A stretch of DNA of 8,310 nucleotides from a bacterium (GTDB lineage Bacteria > Coprothermobacterota > Coprothermobacteria > Coprothermobacterales > JAADFF01), in NCBI GenBank assembly GCA_027063755.1, contig JAMORD010000078.1:1-8310 (forward strand), in the 5' to 3' direction. Shown piece by piece: positions 1 to 5,952 of the stretch (position 1 is its first letter; each line of letters opens with the position of its first letter). Under the pieces are notes generated by a model. That model had not been told where the DNA came from, made no database searches, and saw nothing but the letters and a program-made list of their open reading frames with translations. A program made the translations under genes and the position numbers.

Positions 1-46
1 GTTCTGTTACAAAGAAATTAAGTAATATACTCCACATACAAAGCAT

Positions 47-75
47 AAAAAGGGGGGCTTTATGCCCCCTTTTTT
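47..75. terminator. GC hairpin with A/T flanks, bidirectional terminator
   Basis: An A5-G6-C arm (47-58) pairs with GC5T6 (64-75) around the loop TTTAT, with one G-T wobble. The A-tract on the left and T-tract on the right make it look like an intrinsic terminator on either strand. It lies only about 7 bases upstream of the ribosome binding site of the peroxiredoxin gene. It therefore either ends a gene left of the window or acts as a leader hairpin on the peroxiredoxin transcript. The core is nearly the same as the terminator at 3300-3329. Confidence 0.8.
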
Positions 76-94
76 CACAAAGGGAGGAGATAAC

Positions 95-601
95 ATGCCT
101 TGCAAGAAGAAAAGCACAAAGAAAGAAGAACATTGGAAAGCACCAGAGTTTTGTCTACCAGATAGTGAAGGGAATACCCACTGCCTAAAAGAGCATCTTC
201 AGAAGGGCTGGATTGTCCTATATTTTTATCCCAAGGCCAATACAAGTGGATGCACCAAAGAGGCTATAGGGTTTACAGAGCTAAAAGACGAGTTTGAAAA
301 ACTCGGTGCCACCATTATAGGTGTCAGCCCCGATAAGCCTGAAAAGATCAAGAAGTTTATAGAAGACCATGACCTAAAGATACTACTACTTTCAGACACT
401 GAAAAAGAGGTGCTGAAGGCATACGGAGCCTGGGGCAAGAAGAAAAACTACGGAAGAGAATATGAAGGTGTTATCAGAAGCACTTTTATCATAAATCCCG
501 ATGGCATGGTAGTAAAGTCATGGAAAAATGTCAGGGTTAAAGGACATATGGAAAAAGTGCTTGATACACTAAAAAAGCTGGTAGAGGCATATGAAGGATA
601 A
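95..601 (+). CDS. bcp: Peroxiredoxin, Bcp/PrxQ type (thiol peroxidase)
   Basis: 168 residues, the usual size for the AhpC/TSA superfamily Bcp branch, which reduces H2O2 and organic hydroperoxides with thiol electrons in the cytoplasm. The peroxidatic motif PxxxTxxC is present as PKANTSGC, with Cys53 as the catalytic residue. A conserved Arg lies in the later GVIRSTFII strand, followed by the NPDG turn typical of the fold. E. coli Bcp has its resolving Cys five residues after the catalytic one; here that position is Ile58. The protein is therefore either 1-Cys, or it uses Cys20, Cys30 or Cys3. The N terminus is Lys-rich. An in-frame ATG at 62 lies inside the hairpin; ATG 95 is preferred because GGAGGAGA ends 4 bases before it. 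The 3' end overlaps the next gene by 11 bases, so the two are probably co-transcribed. Family assignment is secure; the electron donor is not visible. Confidence 0.93.
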   Translation: MPCKKKSTKKEEHWKAPEFCLPDSEGNTHCLKEHLQKGWIVLYFYPKANTSGCTKEAIGFTELKDEFEKLGATIIGVSPDKPEKIKKFIEDHDLKILLLSDTEKEVLKAYGAWGKKKNYGREYEGVIRSTFIINPDGMVVKSWKNVRVKGHMEKVLDTLKKLVEAYEG

Positions 602-788
602 AAACTACAAGGTTGTTATACTTGATGGCTTTACAGATGAAGAAATATCTCAAATTGTAAAGACCATAAAACCTATGTTTCAGGGGCGGGATATCATCTT
701 TGCCCGCCCCACATCTTATACAAAGCAGTGGACCGTGGACAAACTCATAAAGGTTTTACATGAGGAGATAGAAGAGCATAACATCTAA
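591..788 (+). CDS. Small DUF3783-like protein
   Basis: 65 residues, no signal peptide or membrane segment. The layout matches what I know of DUF3783: a beta strand followed by GFTDEEI and an amphipathic helix, a central strand near residues 34-39, then a Thr and the W-T-x-x-x-L element leading into a Glu-rich C-terminal helix. Function of the family is unknown. The ATG overlaps the end of the peroxiredoxin gene by 11 bases, with GAGG three bases upstream, so translation is probably coupled. The overlap suggests a link to peroxide or redox handling, but that is inference from position only. No clear terminator follows; the next genes are on the other strand. Confidence 0.7.
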   Translation: MKDKNYKVVILDGFTDEEISQIVKTIKPMFQGRDIIFARPTSYTKQWTVDKLIKVLHEEIEEHNI

Positions 789-800
789 CTGAGATTCCTT

Positions 801-917
801 TCATACATAAGTGGCTTCAAATTCCCTAATGTCTCCATAGCATTTATATATAGATACAACTTTATCTACATTTATGCCGACAATGGTGGCAATATTTTCT
901 GCTATGTCTCTATTTTC
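801..917 (-). pseudogene. C-terminal remnant of a decayed gene
   Basis: An open stretch of 38 codons ending in TGA at 803-801. It has no start codon of its own and follows a TAA at 920-918. The peptide (NRDIAENIATIVGINVDKVV...) looks like real protein: balanced composition, amphipathic helix, codon use like the neighbours. It lies just downstream of the 935-1276 segment in a different frame, with a third frame (YGKMVWYVRK) open between them. I read it as the displaced C-terminus of that gene. It begins with RDIAE, as does the upstream segment near 1413, with a near-identical 16-base DNA match. It could instead be chance open sequence. Confidence 0.4.
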
Positions 918-934
918 TTACATACCATACCATT

Positions 935-1392
935 TTACCGTATACCAAGCCTCATAGCAAAATGCTGAAACTCACCATATCCTTGTGGAAAACCTAGACT
1001 AACATAAATCTCATTAACCTTGACCTTTTCACCAAATTGTCTATTAGCATATCCAATAATGTCATCTATGACATTAAAGGGATGTCTATGCGATATCGTG
1101 TATAGATACTGTAGGGAAATCTCATTGTCCATCCAAGTATATATTCCTAGCAAAGGCTCGTCAGAAGATATATAGTACGCATCGTTTACACTAACTGTTG
1201 ATGTGGGTACAATTCCCAACATTTGGGAAACATCTTCATATTTTCTCTGCTTTATATCGGGCTTTTGCAAAGCCAATGAAAATTTTTTCCCTCGTTAGGA
1301 TATGTATTTTTATCAAAATTATCAAAATATACCAACTGTGATATATGACAGGCATAGTCCATAAGATAGGTGGCCATATGGTTAATTTTCAT
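935..1392 (-). pseudogene. Hypothetical protein, frameshifted
   Basis: The longest open piece is 935-1276 (113 codons from a TTG), which I do not recognise. Directly upstream, in the frame one base off, 1287-1392 encodes a sensible peptide starting MKINHMATYLMDYACH and continuing to PNEGK. The frames meet at an A6 run (T6 on the plus strand, 1283-1288). Shifting back one base there joins them as NEGK-KFSLALQK, giving about 150 residues without a stop. The junction reads A AAA AAT, a possible -1 slippery heptamer, but loss or gain of an A is the simpler reading. The joined protein is soluble-looking, rich in Tyr and Ile, with no known motif. An alternative is that 935-1276 is a gene in its own right from TTG 1276, with GAGGGA 11 bases upstream, longer than the usual spacing. 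Confidence 0.5.
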
Positions 1393-1424
1393 AAAAGTTT
1401 CTGCTATATCCCTCTGGATATCGG

Positions 1425-1616
1425 TTATTTGACTATCTTTTCACTTGTATGTTTATTCTCAGGTGGTTCTGAATAACTATTGGGCATTGGAACATCAGAC
1501 ACTGCATTTGTAGACAAAATGTAGTTAGACACACTCATGCCGTATGTCCACGCTATAAATATTAGCATGACAGCAAGCACAATGCCAGCAAGAACCTTTT
1601 CACTCACATGCCCCAT
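1425..1616 (-). CDS. Small membrane-anchored hypothetical protein
   Basis: 63 residues. Residues 8-30 form one hydrophobic helix (VLAGIVLAVMLIFIAWTYGM) after a short N-terminus with one Lys. A polar, Pro/Ser-rich tail follows, probably outside the cell. Not recognised. ATG 1616 follows a TAG directly; GTG 1607 is an alternative start, and neither has a strong ribosome binding site. An extended -10 promoter lies about 25 bases upstream. The stop at 1427-1425 falls in A-rich sequence. Going back one base at the A4 run (GTGAAAAG, about 1436-1439) would continue the frame as SEKDSQITDIQRDIAET into the segment starting at 1392. This ORF may therefore be the N-terminal signal anchor of the broken gene downstream rather than a separate small protein. 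Confidence 0.45.
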   Translation of the reverse strand: MGHVSEKVLAGIVLAVMLIFIAWTYGMSVSNYILSTNAVSDVPMPNSYSEPPENKHTSEKIVK

Positions 1617-1641
1617 CTAACAGCCCAACTGAGCTAAAACA

Positions 1642-1650
1642 ATTATACCA
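1642..1650 (-). promoter_or_regulatory. Extended -10 promoter
   Basis: On the minus strand the sequence is TGGTATAAT, an exact TGn plus TATAAT extended -10 element of the sigma-70 type. No good -35 is seen 17 bases upstream, which is common with extended -10 promoters. Transcription would start near 1635, giving a leader of about 20 bases before ATG 1616. It lies in the 60-bp gap after the 1677-1973 gene. Confidence 0.6.
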
Positions 1651-1676
1651 TTAACTTGAAACAGTACTTTATTATA

Positions 1677-1973
1677 TTAACCAGTTCTGTATTCCCAATA
1701 GGAGCAATCTACACCCCAATCATTCTTTGTCACCCTAATTTCCATAGAGCTGTTAAGCAGTGTTCTTAGCAGATAGAAAAATTCACTATCAGGTATTCTC
1801 TTTCTTATACGCACAAGATACCTATCACCCTCTACATGCTCTATGAATTCAATAATATCTCTCACACTATTTACAATCTCTTTGCGAATCTCTACATCAC
1901 CACGGTAGGCCCTCACACTGCCAATACCACCTTGAGGACATCCACATGTTGTCAATTCAAAGTCTACTCGCAT
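1677..1973 (-). CDS. Hypothetical protein with CGC motif, coupled to CcdA
   Basis: 98 residues, no signal peptide or membrane helix, so cytoplasmic. Three Cys: Cys10 and Cys12 in TTCGCPQGG near the N-terminus, and Cys90 in GVDCSYWEY near the C-terminus. The middle alternates predicted helix (VNSVRDIIEFIEHV) and strand (RYLVRIRKR), a small alpha/beta fold. I do not recognise a family. The start is ATG 1973, because AGGAGG (1982-1987) sits 8 bases upstream; a GTG at 1982 would overlap that site. The AGGAGG overlaps the stop codon of the upstream ccdA-like gene, so the two are translationally coupled. Cys next to a thiol-disulfide transporter suggests a redox or metal role; that is inference. 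Confidence 0.7.
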   Translation of the reverse strand: MRVDFELTTCGCPQGGIGSVRAYRGDVEIRKEIVNSVRDIIEFIEHVEGDRYLVRIRKRIPDSEFFYLLRTLLNSSMEIRVTKNDWGVDCSYWEYRTG

Positions 1974-1985
1974 ATACCCCACCTC

Positions 1986-2672
1986 CTACATGAAGATGGC
2001 CACAAAGCCCTCCTTTAGCAGCGGAAAGGCAATAATAAGAAGCAGGATACTGGCAACCACCTCAAGATATGGCAGTATCTTTCCCTTTGCCTTTTTTACA
2101 AATCTAACATTGCCAACAATGTAGGCAAGTATAGAAAGCCCCCAGAATGGAACAGAGAAGATAATATTGTAAACAAGAAGAAGTAAAAACTGGAGCACAG
2201 TAGAAGAGGTATATGAGGCAAGTTTCAATGTGAAAACGATATATGGACCCATAGAACACGGAAGTAGAAGAAACGACAAAATAACACCAACGACATAGCT
2301 ACTTCCCGGTGATGTGGCCTTCTCTAAATATGCCCTAATAGTACCCTTCTCACTTTCCGGTGTAAGGCCTTTACTACCACGAAAAGCATCAAGAATAGCA
2401 AGCACGGCCAGTATACAACCGGCCCCACCAATAATGAGGTTGAGCCACGGTATAACATTTGATGGCAAGAGATGATATCCCCACAAGAGAGCCCCTCCAA
2501 GTGCCAGATATCCTGTGATAATACCCAGCGTAAATGCAAGGCCACTTTTCAGTGCTTGAGTGGGATTTCCTTTAATAATATTCAGTGTAAGCATAACAAG
2601 CAGTGCATTAATACAACATGGATTTACAGAATCAGCCAGTGCAAGCCCTAACAGAGACAACCAGAAATCCAT
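1986..2672 (-). CDS. ccdA: CcdA/DsbD-type transmembrane thiol-electron transporter
   Basis: 228 residues with about six membrane helices, the size of stand-alone CcdA. These proteins carry reducing equivalents from cytoplasmic thioredoxin across the membrane to extracytoplasmic thiol proteins, as in cytochrome c maturation. The two conserved Cys are present: Cys19 in ADSVNPC in helix 1, and Cys139 in LLPCSMGPY in helix 4. These pseudo-symmetric motifs form the redox pair. The loop at about 98-118 is polar. There is no fused thioredoxin domain, and no cytochrome or thioredoxin gene in the window, so the partner is unknown. ATG 2672 is chosen over the GTGs at 2684 and 2681 because GGTGAG precedes it. 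The stop overlaps the ribosome binding site of the 98-residue Cys-containing protein. A distant DsbD_2 or other electron-transfer homologue is possible, but the Cys motifs are strong. Confidence 0.88.
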   Translation of the reverse strand: MDFWLSLLGLALADSVNPCCINALLVMLTLNIIKGNPTQALKSGLAFTLGIITGYLALGGALLWGYHLLPSNVIPWLNLIIGGAGCILAVLAILDAFRGSKGLTPESEKGTIRAYLEKATSPGSSYVVGVILSFLLLPCSMGPYIVFTLKLASYTSSTVLQFLLLLVYNIIFSVPFWGLSILAYIVGNVRFVKKAKGKILPYLEVVASILLLIIAFPLLKEGFVAIFM

Positions 2673-2701
2673 ACCACTCACCACCTTGTTTATATATCTG
2701 C

Positions 2702-2724
2702 ATTATACTTAACTCACTTTGAGT
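2702..2724 (-). promoter_or_regulatory. Candidate ccdA promoter -10 with dyad in the spacer
   Basis: The minus strand has a perfect TATAAT at 2707-2702, about 30 bases upstream of ATG 2672. The 17 bases upstream of it (2708-2724) include the inverted repeat ACTCA-CTT-TGAGT (2712-2724). No good -35 follows (GGGTAT at the expected place), so the promoter may be weak or activator-dependent. A dyad between -10 and -35 is a usual place for a regulator to act. Confidence 0.4.
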
Positions 2725-2758
2725 ATACCCGATTTAGACAAAGTAGGGTAGACTAAAG

Positions 2759-2781
2759 TTAGGAGATAACTTATCTCCTAA
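2759..2781. promoter_or_regulatory. Perfect 23-bp dyad, candidate operator
   Basis: Two 11-base arms, TTAGGAGATAA and its exact reverse complement, face each other across a single C at 2770. It lies between divergently read ccdA (minus) and osmC-like (plus) genes, 25 bases before TTG 2806. With a 1-base centre it cannot form a good RNA hairpin without opening pairs, and no T-run follows, so a protein operator is more likely than a terminator. It is not the classic PerR/Fur box. It could control one or both genes. Confidence 0.6.
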
Positions 2782-2805
2782 ACTAATAACATGGAGGTGC
2801 CTAAA

Positions 2806-3240
2806 TTGGCTGATTTAAAATTTAGAGTATCGGCAAGTCTCACAGGCAAATTTACCGTAGAGGGAAAAATCAGAAAACACACGGTGCTACTTGACGAACC
2901 TGCAGATCTCGGTGGAGACGACAAGGGACCTAACCCCGTAGAACTCATACTGCTTGCACAGGCTGGCTGTATTCTCATGGTAGGAAGGGTTGTGGCAATG
3001 GAAATGGGATTTAATATAAACAGTTTCAAAATTGATGTTGTAGGTGTACTAAATCCTGAGAAGTTCATGGGCAAAGAGACACAAGACAGAGCAGGACTTA
3101 AAGAAATCACACTAAAGGTACATATAGACGCCGACGCAGATAGAGACACACTGGAAAAATGGTTAAAAACAGTAGAAGAAAGATGCCCTGTGAAAGACAA
3201 CCTTGTAAACACCACACCTGTAAAAGTAGAGCTTGCATAA
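2806..3240 (+). CDS. OsmC/Ohr-family protein
   Basis: 144 residues, typical for the OsmC/Ohr superfamily of thiol-dependent peroxidases acting on organic hydroperoxides in the cytoplasm. The two conserved Cys are present: Cys55 in LLAQAGC, at the start of the long central helix after the GPNPVELIL segment, and Cys127 in EERCPVKDNL. Together they form the redox pair. The layout (N-terminal strands, central helix, then KEITLKVHID and a C-terminal helix) fits OsmC-like proteins rather than Ohr proper. The start is TTG 2806, because GGAGGTG (2793-2799) is 6 bases upstream. An in-frame ATG at 2791 overlaps that site and has no site of its own. It is read divergently from the CcdA-like gene across a perfect dyad, which suggests shared redox or stress control. 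Substrate unknown. Confidence 0.9.
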   Translation: MADLKFRVSASLTGKFTVEGKIRKHTVLLDEPADLGGDDKGPNPVELILLAQAGCILMVGRVVAMEMGFNINSFKIDVVGVLNPEKFMGKETQDRAGLKEITLKVHIDADADRDTLEKWLKTVEERCPVKDNLVNTTPVKVELA

Positions 3241-3251
3241 CACCATCTACC

Positions 3252-3279
3252 AGGCAGGTTCACATATGTGAACCTGCCT
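3252..3279. repeat. Perfect 28-bp palindrome downstream of osmC-like gene
   Basis: Two 14-base arms, AGGCAGGTTCACAT and its exact reverse complement, with no spacer, starting 11 bases after the OsmC-like stop. As RNA it would form a strong stem of about 11-12 bp with a CATATG-type loop. It probably terminates or protects the plus transcript, but only TTATT follows and there is no real T-run. It lies between convergent genes, so an operator role is less likely. Confidence 0.6.
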
Positions 3280-3299
3280 TATTAAGACATCTGCCTCTA

Positions 3300-3329
3300 C
3301 AAAAATAAAAAGCGGGGGCTAGTGCCCCC
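3300..3329 (-). terminator. Intrinsic terminator of the hydrogenase operon
   Basis: On the minus strand GGGGGC-ACTA-GCCCCC is followed, after GC, by TTTTTATTTTTG: a 6-bp GC stem with a 4-base loop and a U-tract. It lies about 27 bases after the stop of the maturation protease gene. The core matches the hairpin at 47-75. Confidence 0.85.
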
Positions 3330-3355
3330 TAAACAAGAACCTCAGAGGTGATGCC

Positions 3356-3829
3356 TCAGCAGGTATGGTGCAGGTGATGGAGCAATTTCAAAAGATCTTC
3401 ACTAAGCACATGTAGGTTTTCACGCAAACATTGAGAAATCTCAGTAGACGGCCTGATATTACTTTCATCTACACCTATTAGATAAAATACCTTCCTCGCA
3501 CTGGCAATCTCCGACATGGTCTTTTCAAGCAGTTTAAGACTGTCAATAACACCGATCATATGGGCATGCTTCATAGAAGCCTCAAGATTCTTTACATCTT
3601 CTGCAGACATAATCTCTGCCCTACCACACGGGAAATGTTCACCTACTACAGCGTCAACAAACACAATGGGATCCTCACCCTTATAAAAATGTGGGAGTCT
3701 CAGCACATCGGTATGCAGAAAGACTCCCCTTGCATAATCGGGTAGCAAACCATCAATATACTTGTAAAGGTGATAGCCTACACCCTCATCACCCATTACA
3801 TCGTTGCCAAGAAAGACCACAAGAATCAA
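3356..3829 (-). CDS. [NiFe] hydrogenase maturation endopeptidase (M52, HybD/HycI family)
   Basis: 157 residues, normal for the family. These proteases recognise nickel in the immature large subunit and cut its C-terminal tail, letting the active site close. The N-terminal motif LGNDVMGDEGVG matches the family GN-x4-DEG-x-G signature. Likely nickel ligands by comparison with HybD (E16, D62, H93) are Glu15, Asp59 (IVFVDAVV) and His90 (MKHAHMIGV). The C-terminus is odd, ending LLHHLHHTC with four His and a Cys, a possible extra metal site. The start is TTG 3829, with GGGAGG 8 bases upstream inside the end of hydA and only 3 bases between the genes, so it is translationally coupled. It is the last gene of the operon, before a terminator. 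Its specific target is almost certainly the HydA encoded just upstream. Confidence 0.92.
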   Translation of the reverse strand: MILVVFLGNDVMGDEGVGYHLYKYIDGLLPDYARGVFLHTDVLRLPHFYKGEDPIVFVDAVVGEHFPCGRAEIMSAEDVKNLEASMKHAHMIGVIDSLKLLEKTMSEIASARKVFYLIGVDESNIRPSTEISQCLRENLHVLSEDLLKLLHHLHHTC

Positions 3830-3832
3830 TAT

Positions 3833-5140
3833 CTATGCCTCCCGAATAAGATGAACACTACAGGAAATACACGGATCATAAGCTCTGGGAACCATCTCAA
3901 GATATCTTATAAACTCATCATCGTCTATATCGGGATTATCTGCAAGTATGCCTTCTGCCATTCTCTGAACATCTCTGTGCATGGTGTTGAAGTTATACGC
4001 TGTAGGTGCAACAAGATCGGCAAATACAACCTCTCCTTTATCGTTATACTCAACAGTGTAAGAGACAATACCTCTGGGTGCCTCTGTAATGCATACTCCC
4101 ACACCAGCTTTGGGTTTAACCTCCACTCTATCATTGTCAAGTGGCATATCAAGCAACTTGCGTAAAACTTCAAGAGAGGCATCAATGAAATACAGAAGCT
4201 CTATTGCCTGAGCAAGGTTGTTGTAGAAAGCATTGTTAAAGCGTAATTTGCCTGAGTCAATAAGCTCTTTATAAATCTTCAATGACTCACCCCAAAGTGT
4301 TTCACCATTAACAGCCAAACGAGACAACGCCCCTACCATGAACTCTTTGCCATCAAGATATGCAAACTTCGTAAAGGAATGTGAAACTGGTTTCTCTACA
4401 AGATATTCTCTATACTTTTCCACAGGAAACTCTACACCACTGGTAGAGGCAACAACATCACCAAAAGCATCAAACTCATCAGTTTGTTTCAGTGCCACAT
4501 GGTTATACTCACCATCAAGATACTTTGGCATATCCAGAGAAGCAAGAAGTTCAATGGCAATCTTTGCCGTATCTCTAATCTCTTCAAGCTGTCTATATGC
4601 TTGGTTCATCTCTTCTCGTGAGGGTATCTTTCCAAATCCACCAACTATGGCATTTTCTTGATGAATCTCTCTACCACCGACCATAGCCTGAATGTAGTTG
4701 GCAACCTTCTTCATCATCAGTCCCTTTGTTACCTCTGTGCCATATTTATCGGCCATAGATATAGCATCAGGATAACCTAAGAAATCAGGCAGGGCAAGTA
4801 GAAATACATGAAGAGAATGACTTTCAATAAAGGAGGCATACACAAGGAGCTTTCTGAGAAGCTTGGTAAGCGTGCCAACCTCTATACCAAATGCCCGTTC
4901 CGTTGCCATAACAGATGTCAGCTTGTGTGAAGCAGAACAAATGGCACATATACGACTATACATATCTACTGCAACATCATAGGGTTTACCTCTGGTGATA
5001 TATTCAAAAAACCTTGGTCCTTCAACAAGCCTAAGAACTGCCTTGACATTTGTACCCTCTCTGTAAACCTCTATCATACCCCTACCCTCTACACGGGCAA
5101 GGTGCTCAACAGTTATAATCTTCCTCTGTATTTTTCCCAC
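3833..5140 (-). CDS. hydA: [NiFe] hydrogenase alpha (large) subunit, group 3b-like
   Basis: 435 residues, close to the Pyrococcus sulfhydrogenase alpha subunit. It holds the Ni-Fe site where H2 is formed or split, in a cytosolic complex. All four metal-ligating Cys are present: Cys65 and Cys68 in RICAICSASH near the N-terminus, and Cys424 and Cys427 in DPCISCSVH at the C-terminus. RVEGRG, with its conserved Glu, is at residues 17-22. Only five residues (LIREA) follow the final His430, so the tail removed on maturation is very short, as in Pyrococcus SHI-type enzymes. A GTG at 5149 is also in frame. GTG 5140 is preferred because GAGGTGA lies 5 bases upstream and the same 12-base element precedes the gamma gene start. 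It begins one base after the delta stop, so translation is coupled. The substrate couple (NADPH, and possibly polysulfide) comes from the family, not from this sequence. Confidence 0.96.
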   Translation of the reverse strand: MGKIQRKIITVEHLARVEGRGMIEVYREGTNVKAVLRLVEGPRFFEYITRGKPYDVAVDMYSRICAICSASHKLTSVMATERAFGIEVGTLTKLLRKLLVYASFIESHSLHVFLLALPDFLGYPDAISMADKYGTEVTKGLMMKKVANYIQAMVGGREIHQENAIVGGFGKIPSREEMNQAYRQLEEIRDTAKIAIELLASLDMPKYLDGEYNHVALKQTDEFDAFGDVVASTSGVEFPVEKYREYLVEKPVSHSFTKFAYLDGKEFMVGALSRLAVNGETLWGESLKIYKELIDSGKLRFNNAFYNNLAQAIELLYFIDASLEVLRKLLDMPLDNDRVEVKPKAGVGVCITEAPRGIVSYTVEYNDKGEVVFADLVAPTAYNFNTMHRDVQRMAEGILADNPDIDDDEFIRYLEMVPRAYDPCISCSVHLIREA

Positions 5141-5141
5141 C

Positions 5142-5939
5142 TTACTCACCTCTCACCAGAGATTTAAACTTTTCTATAATCTCATCACTATGTCCACCAA
5201 ACACCTTCATACGCTTCAGTGCTTCAAGGGGATCTACCCCGTTTTTCTCCATCATCTTTGCCATGGCATCTACACGCTGAATCTCCTTAATAGGACCACG
5301 GCAGCCCATACAAGGAAGCCCCAGTGATGGACATCTTGCGCCACAACCAGCTGTTGTAAACGGCCCGAGACATGGCTTACCCTCTTCTATGACAACACAC
5401 GGATTGCCTTTTTGCCTACACTCTTGACACACAGGAAAATCTTTCTGTTCCGGCCAAGTAGACCATATAAATGTTGCAAGGAAATATAGAAACTCCTCCT
5501 TCTCTATAGGACAGCCGGGTAGGTAAAAATCTACATCTATAACCTTATCAAGAGGTCTTGGTGGCATAACCTTCATATCAAACTGAAAGTTCTCTCCATA
5601 TACCGTCTTTATAGCCTCGTCAAGGCTAAAACCTGCCCCAATATTTGCACTCTGCACACCACCATGACATGCACATGTCCCCATGGCAACAACATACTTA
5701 GCCTTTTCTCTAACCTTTTTTACAAGCTCTTCATCATCTTCGGTAACAACAGCACCTTCTATAAAGGCAACATCAACAGACTCCTCTATCTTTGAAGCAG
5801 ATGTTGCCATATGAAAACAGACGATCTTCACCTCTGTAAATATATCAATAAGTTTATCTTCTATATTGAGCACATTCAGCTGGCACCCATAACACGATGT
5901 TGTCGGATAAAACCCCACTCTTAGTTCTCTCTTCTCCAT
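5142..5939 (-). CDS. hydD: [NiFe] hydrogenase delta (small) subunit
   Basis: 265 residues, matching sulfhydrogenase delta subunits. It carries three [4Fe-4S] clusters that move electrons between the Ni-Fe site in alpha and the beta/gamma modules. The proximal cluster ligands are Cys16 and Cys19 (TTSCYGCQLNVL), Cys89 (MGTCACHGG) and Cys143 (LPGCPIEKEE). A second Cys-rich part at 171-213 (CQEC, then Cys181, 190, 199, 203, 210, 213, ending PCMGCRGP) supplies the medial and distal clusters. There is no Tat signal, so it is cytosolic. The open frame runs upstream to 6074, but the real start is ATG 5939, with GGAGGGG 5 bases before it; the longer version would lie inside the gamma gene. It is separated by 13 bases from gamma and one base from alpha. 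Confidence 0.95.
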   Translation of the reverse strand: MEKRELRVGFYPTTSCYGCQLNVLNIEDKLIDIFTEVKIVCFHMATSASKIEESVDVAFIEGAVVTEDDEELVKKVREKAKYVVAMGTCACHGGVQSANIGAGFSLDEAIKTVYGENFQFDMKVMPPRPLDKVIDVDFYLPGCPIEKEEFLYFLATFIWSTWPEQKDFPVCQECRQKGNPCVVIEEGKPCLGPFTTAGCGARCPSLGLPCMGCRGPIKEIQRVDAMAKMMEKNGVDPLEALKRMKVFGGHSDEIIEKFKSLVRGE

Positions 5940-5952
5940 GACAGCCCCTCCT

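Noticed and set aside
2778-3263. Long minus-strand open frame (161 codons) opposite the OsmC-like gene
   Set aside because: It is Ser/Thr-rich antisense of a clear OsmC-family gene with both conserved Cys; no ribosome binding site.
3345-3357. Short GAGG...CCTC inverted repeat near the end of the protease gene
   Set aside because: Only 4-5 pairs, and the proper terminator is just downstream.
3770-4165. Plus-strand open frame of 131 codons opposite hydA and the protease gene
   Set aside because: Shadow of well-supported hydrogenase genes; its composition is not protein-like.
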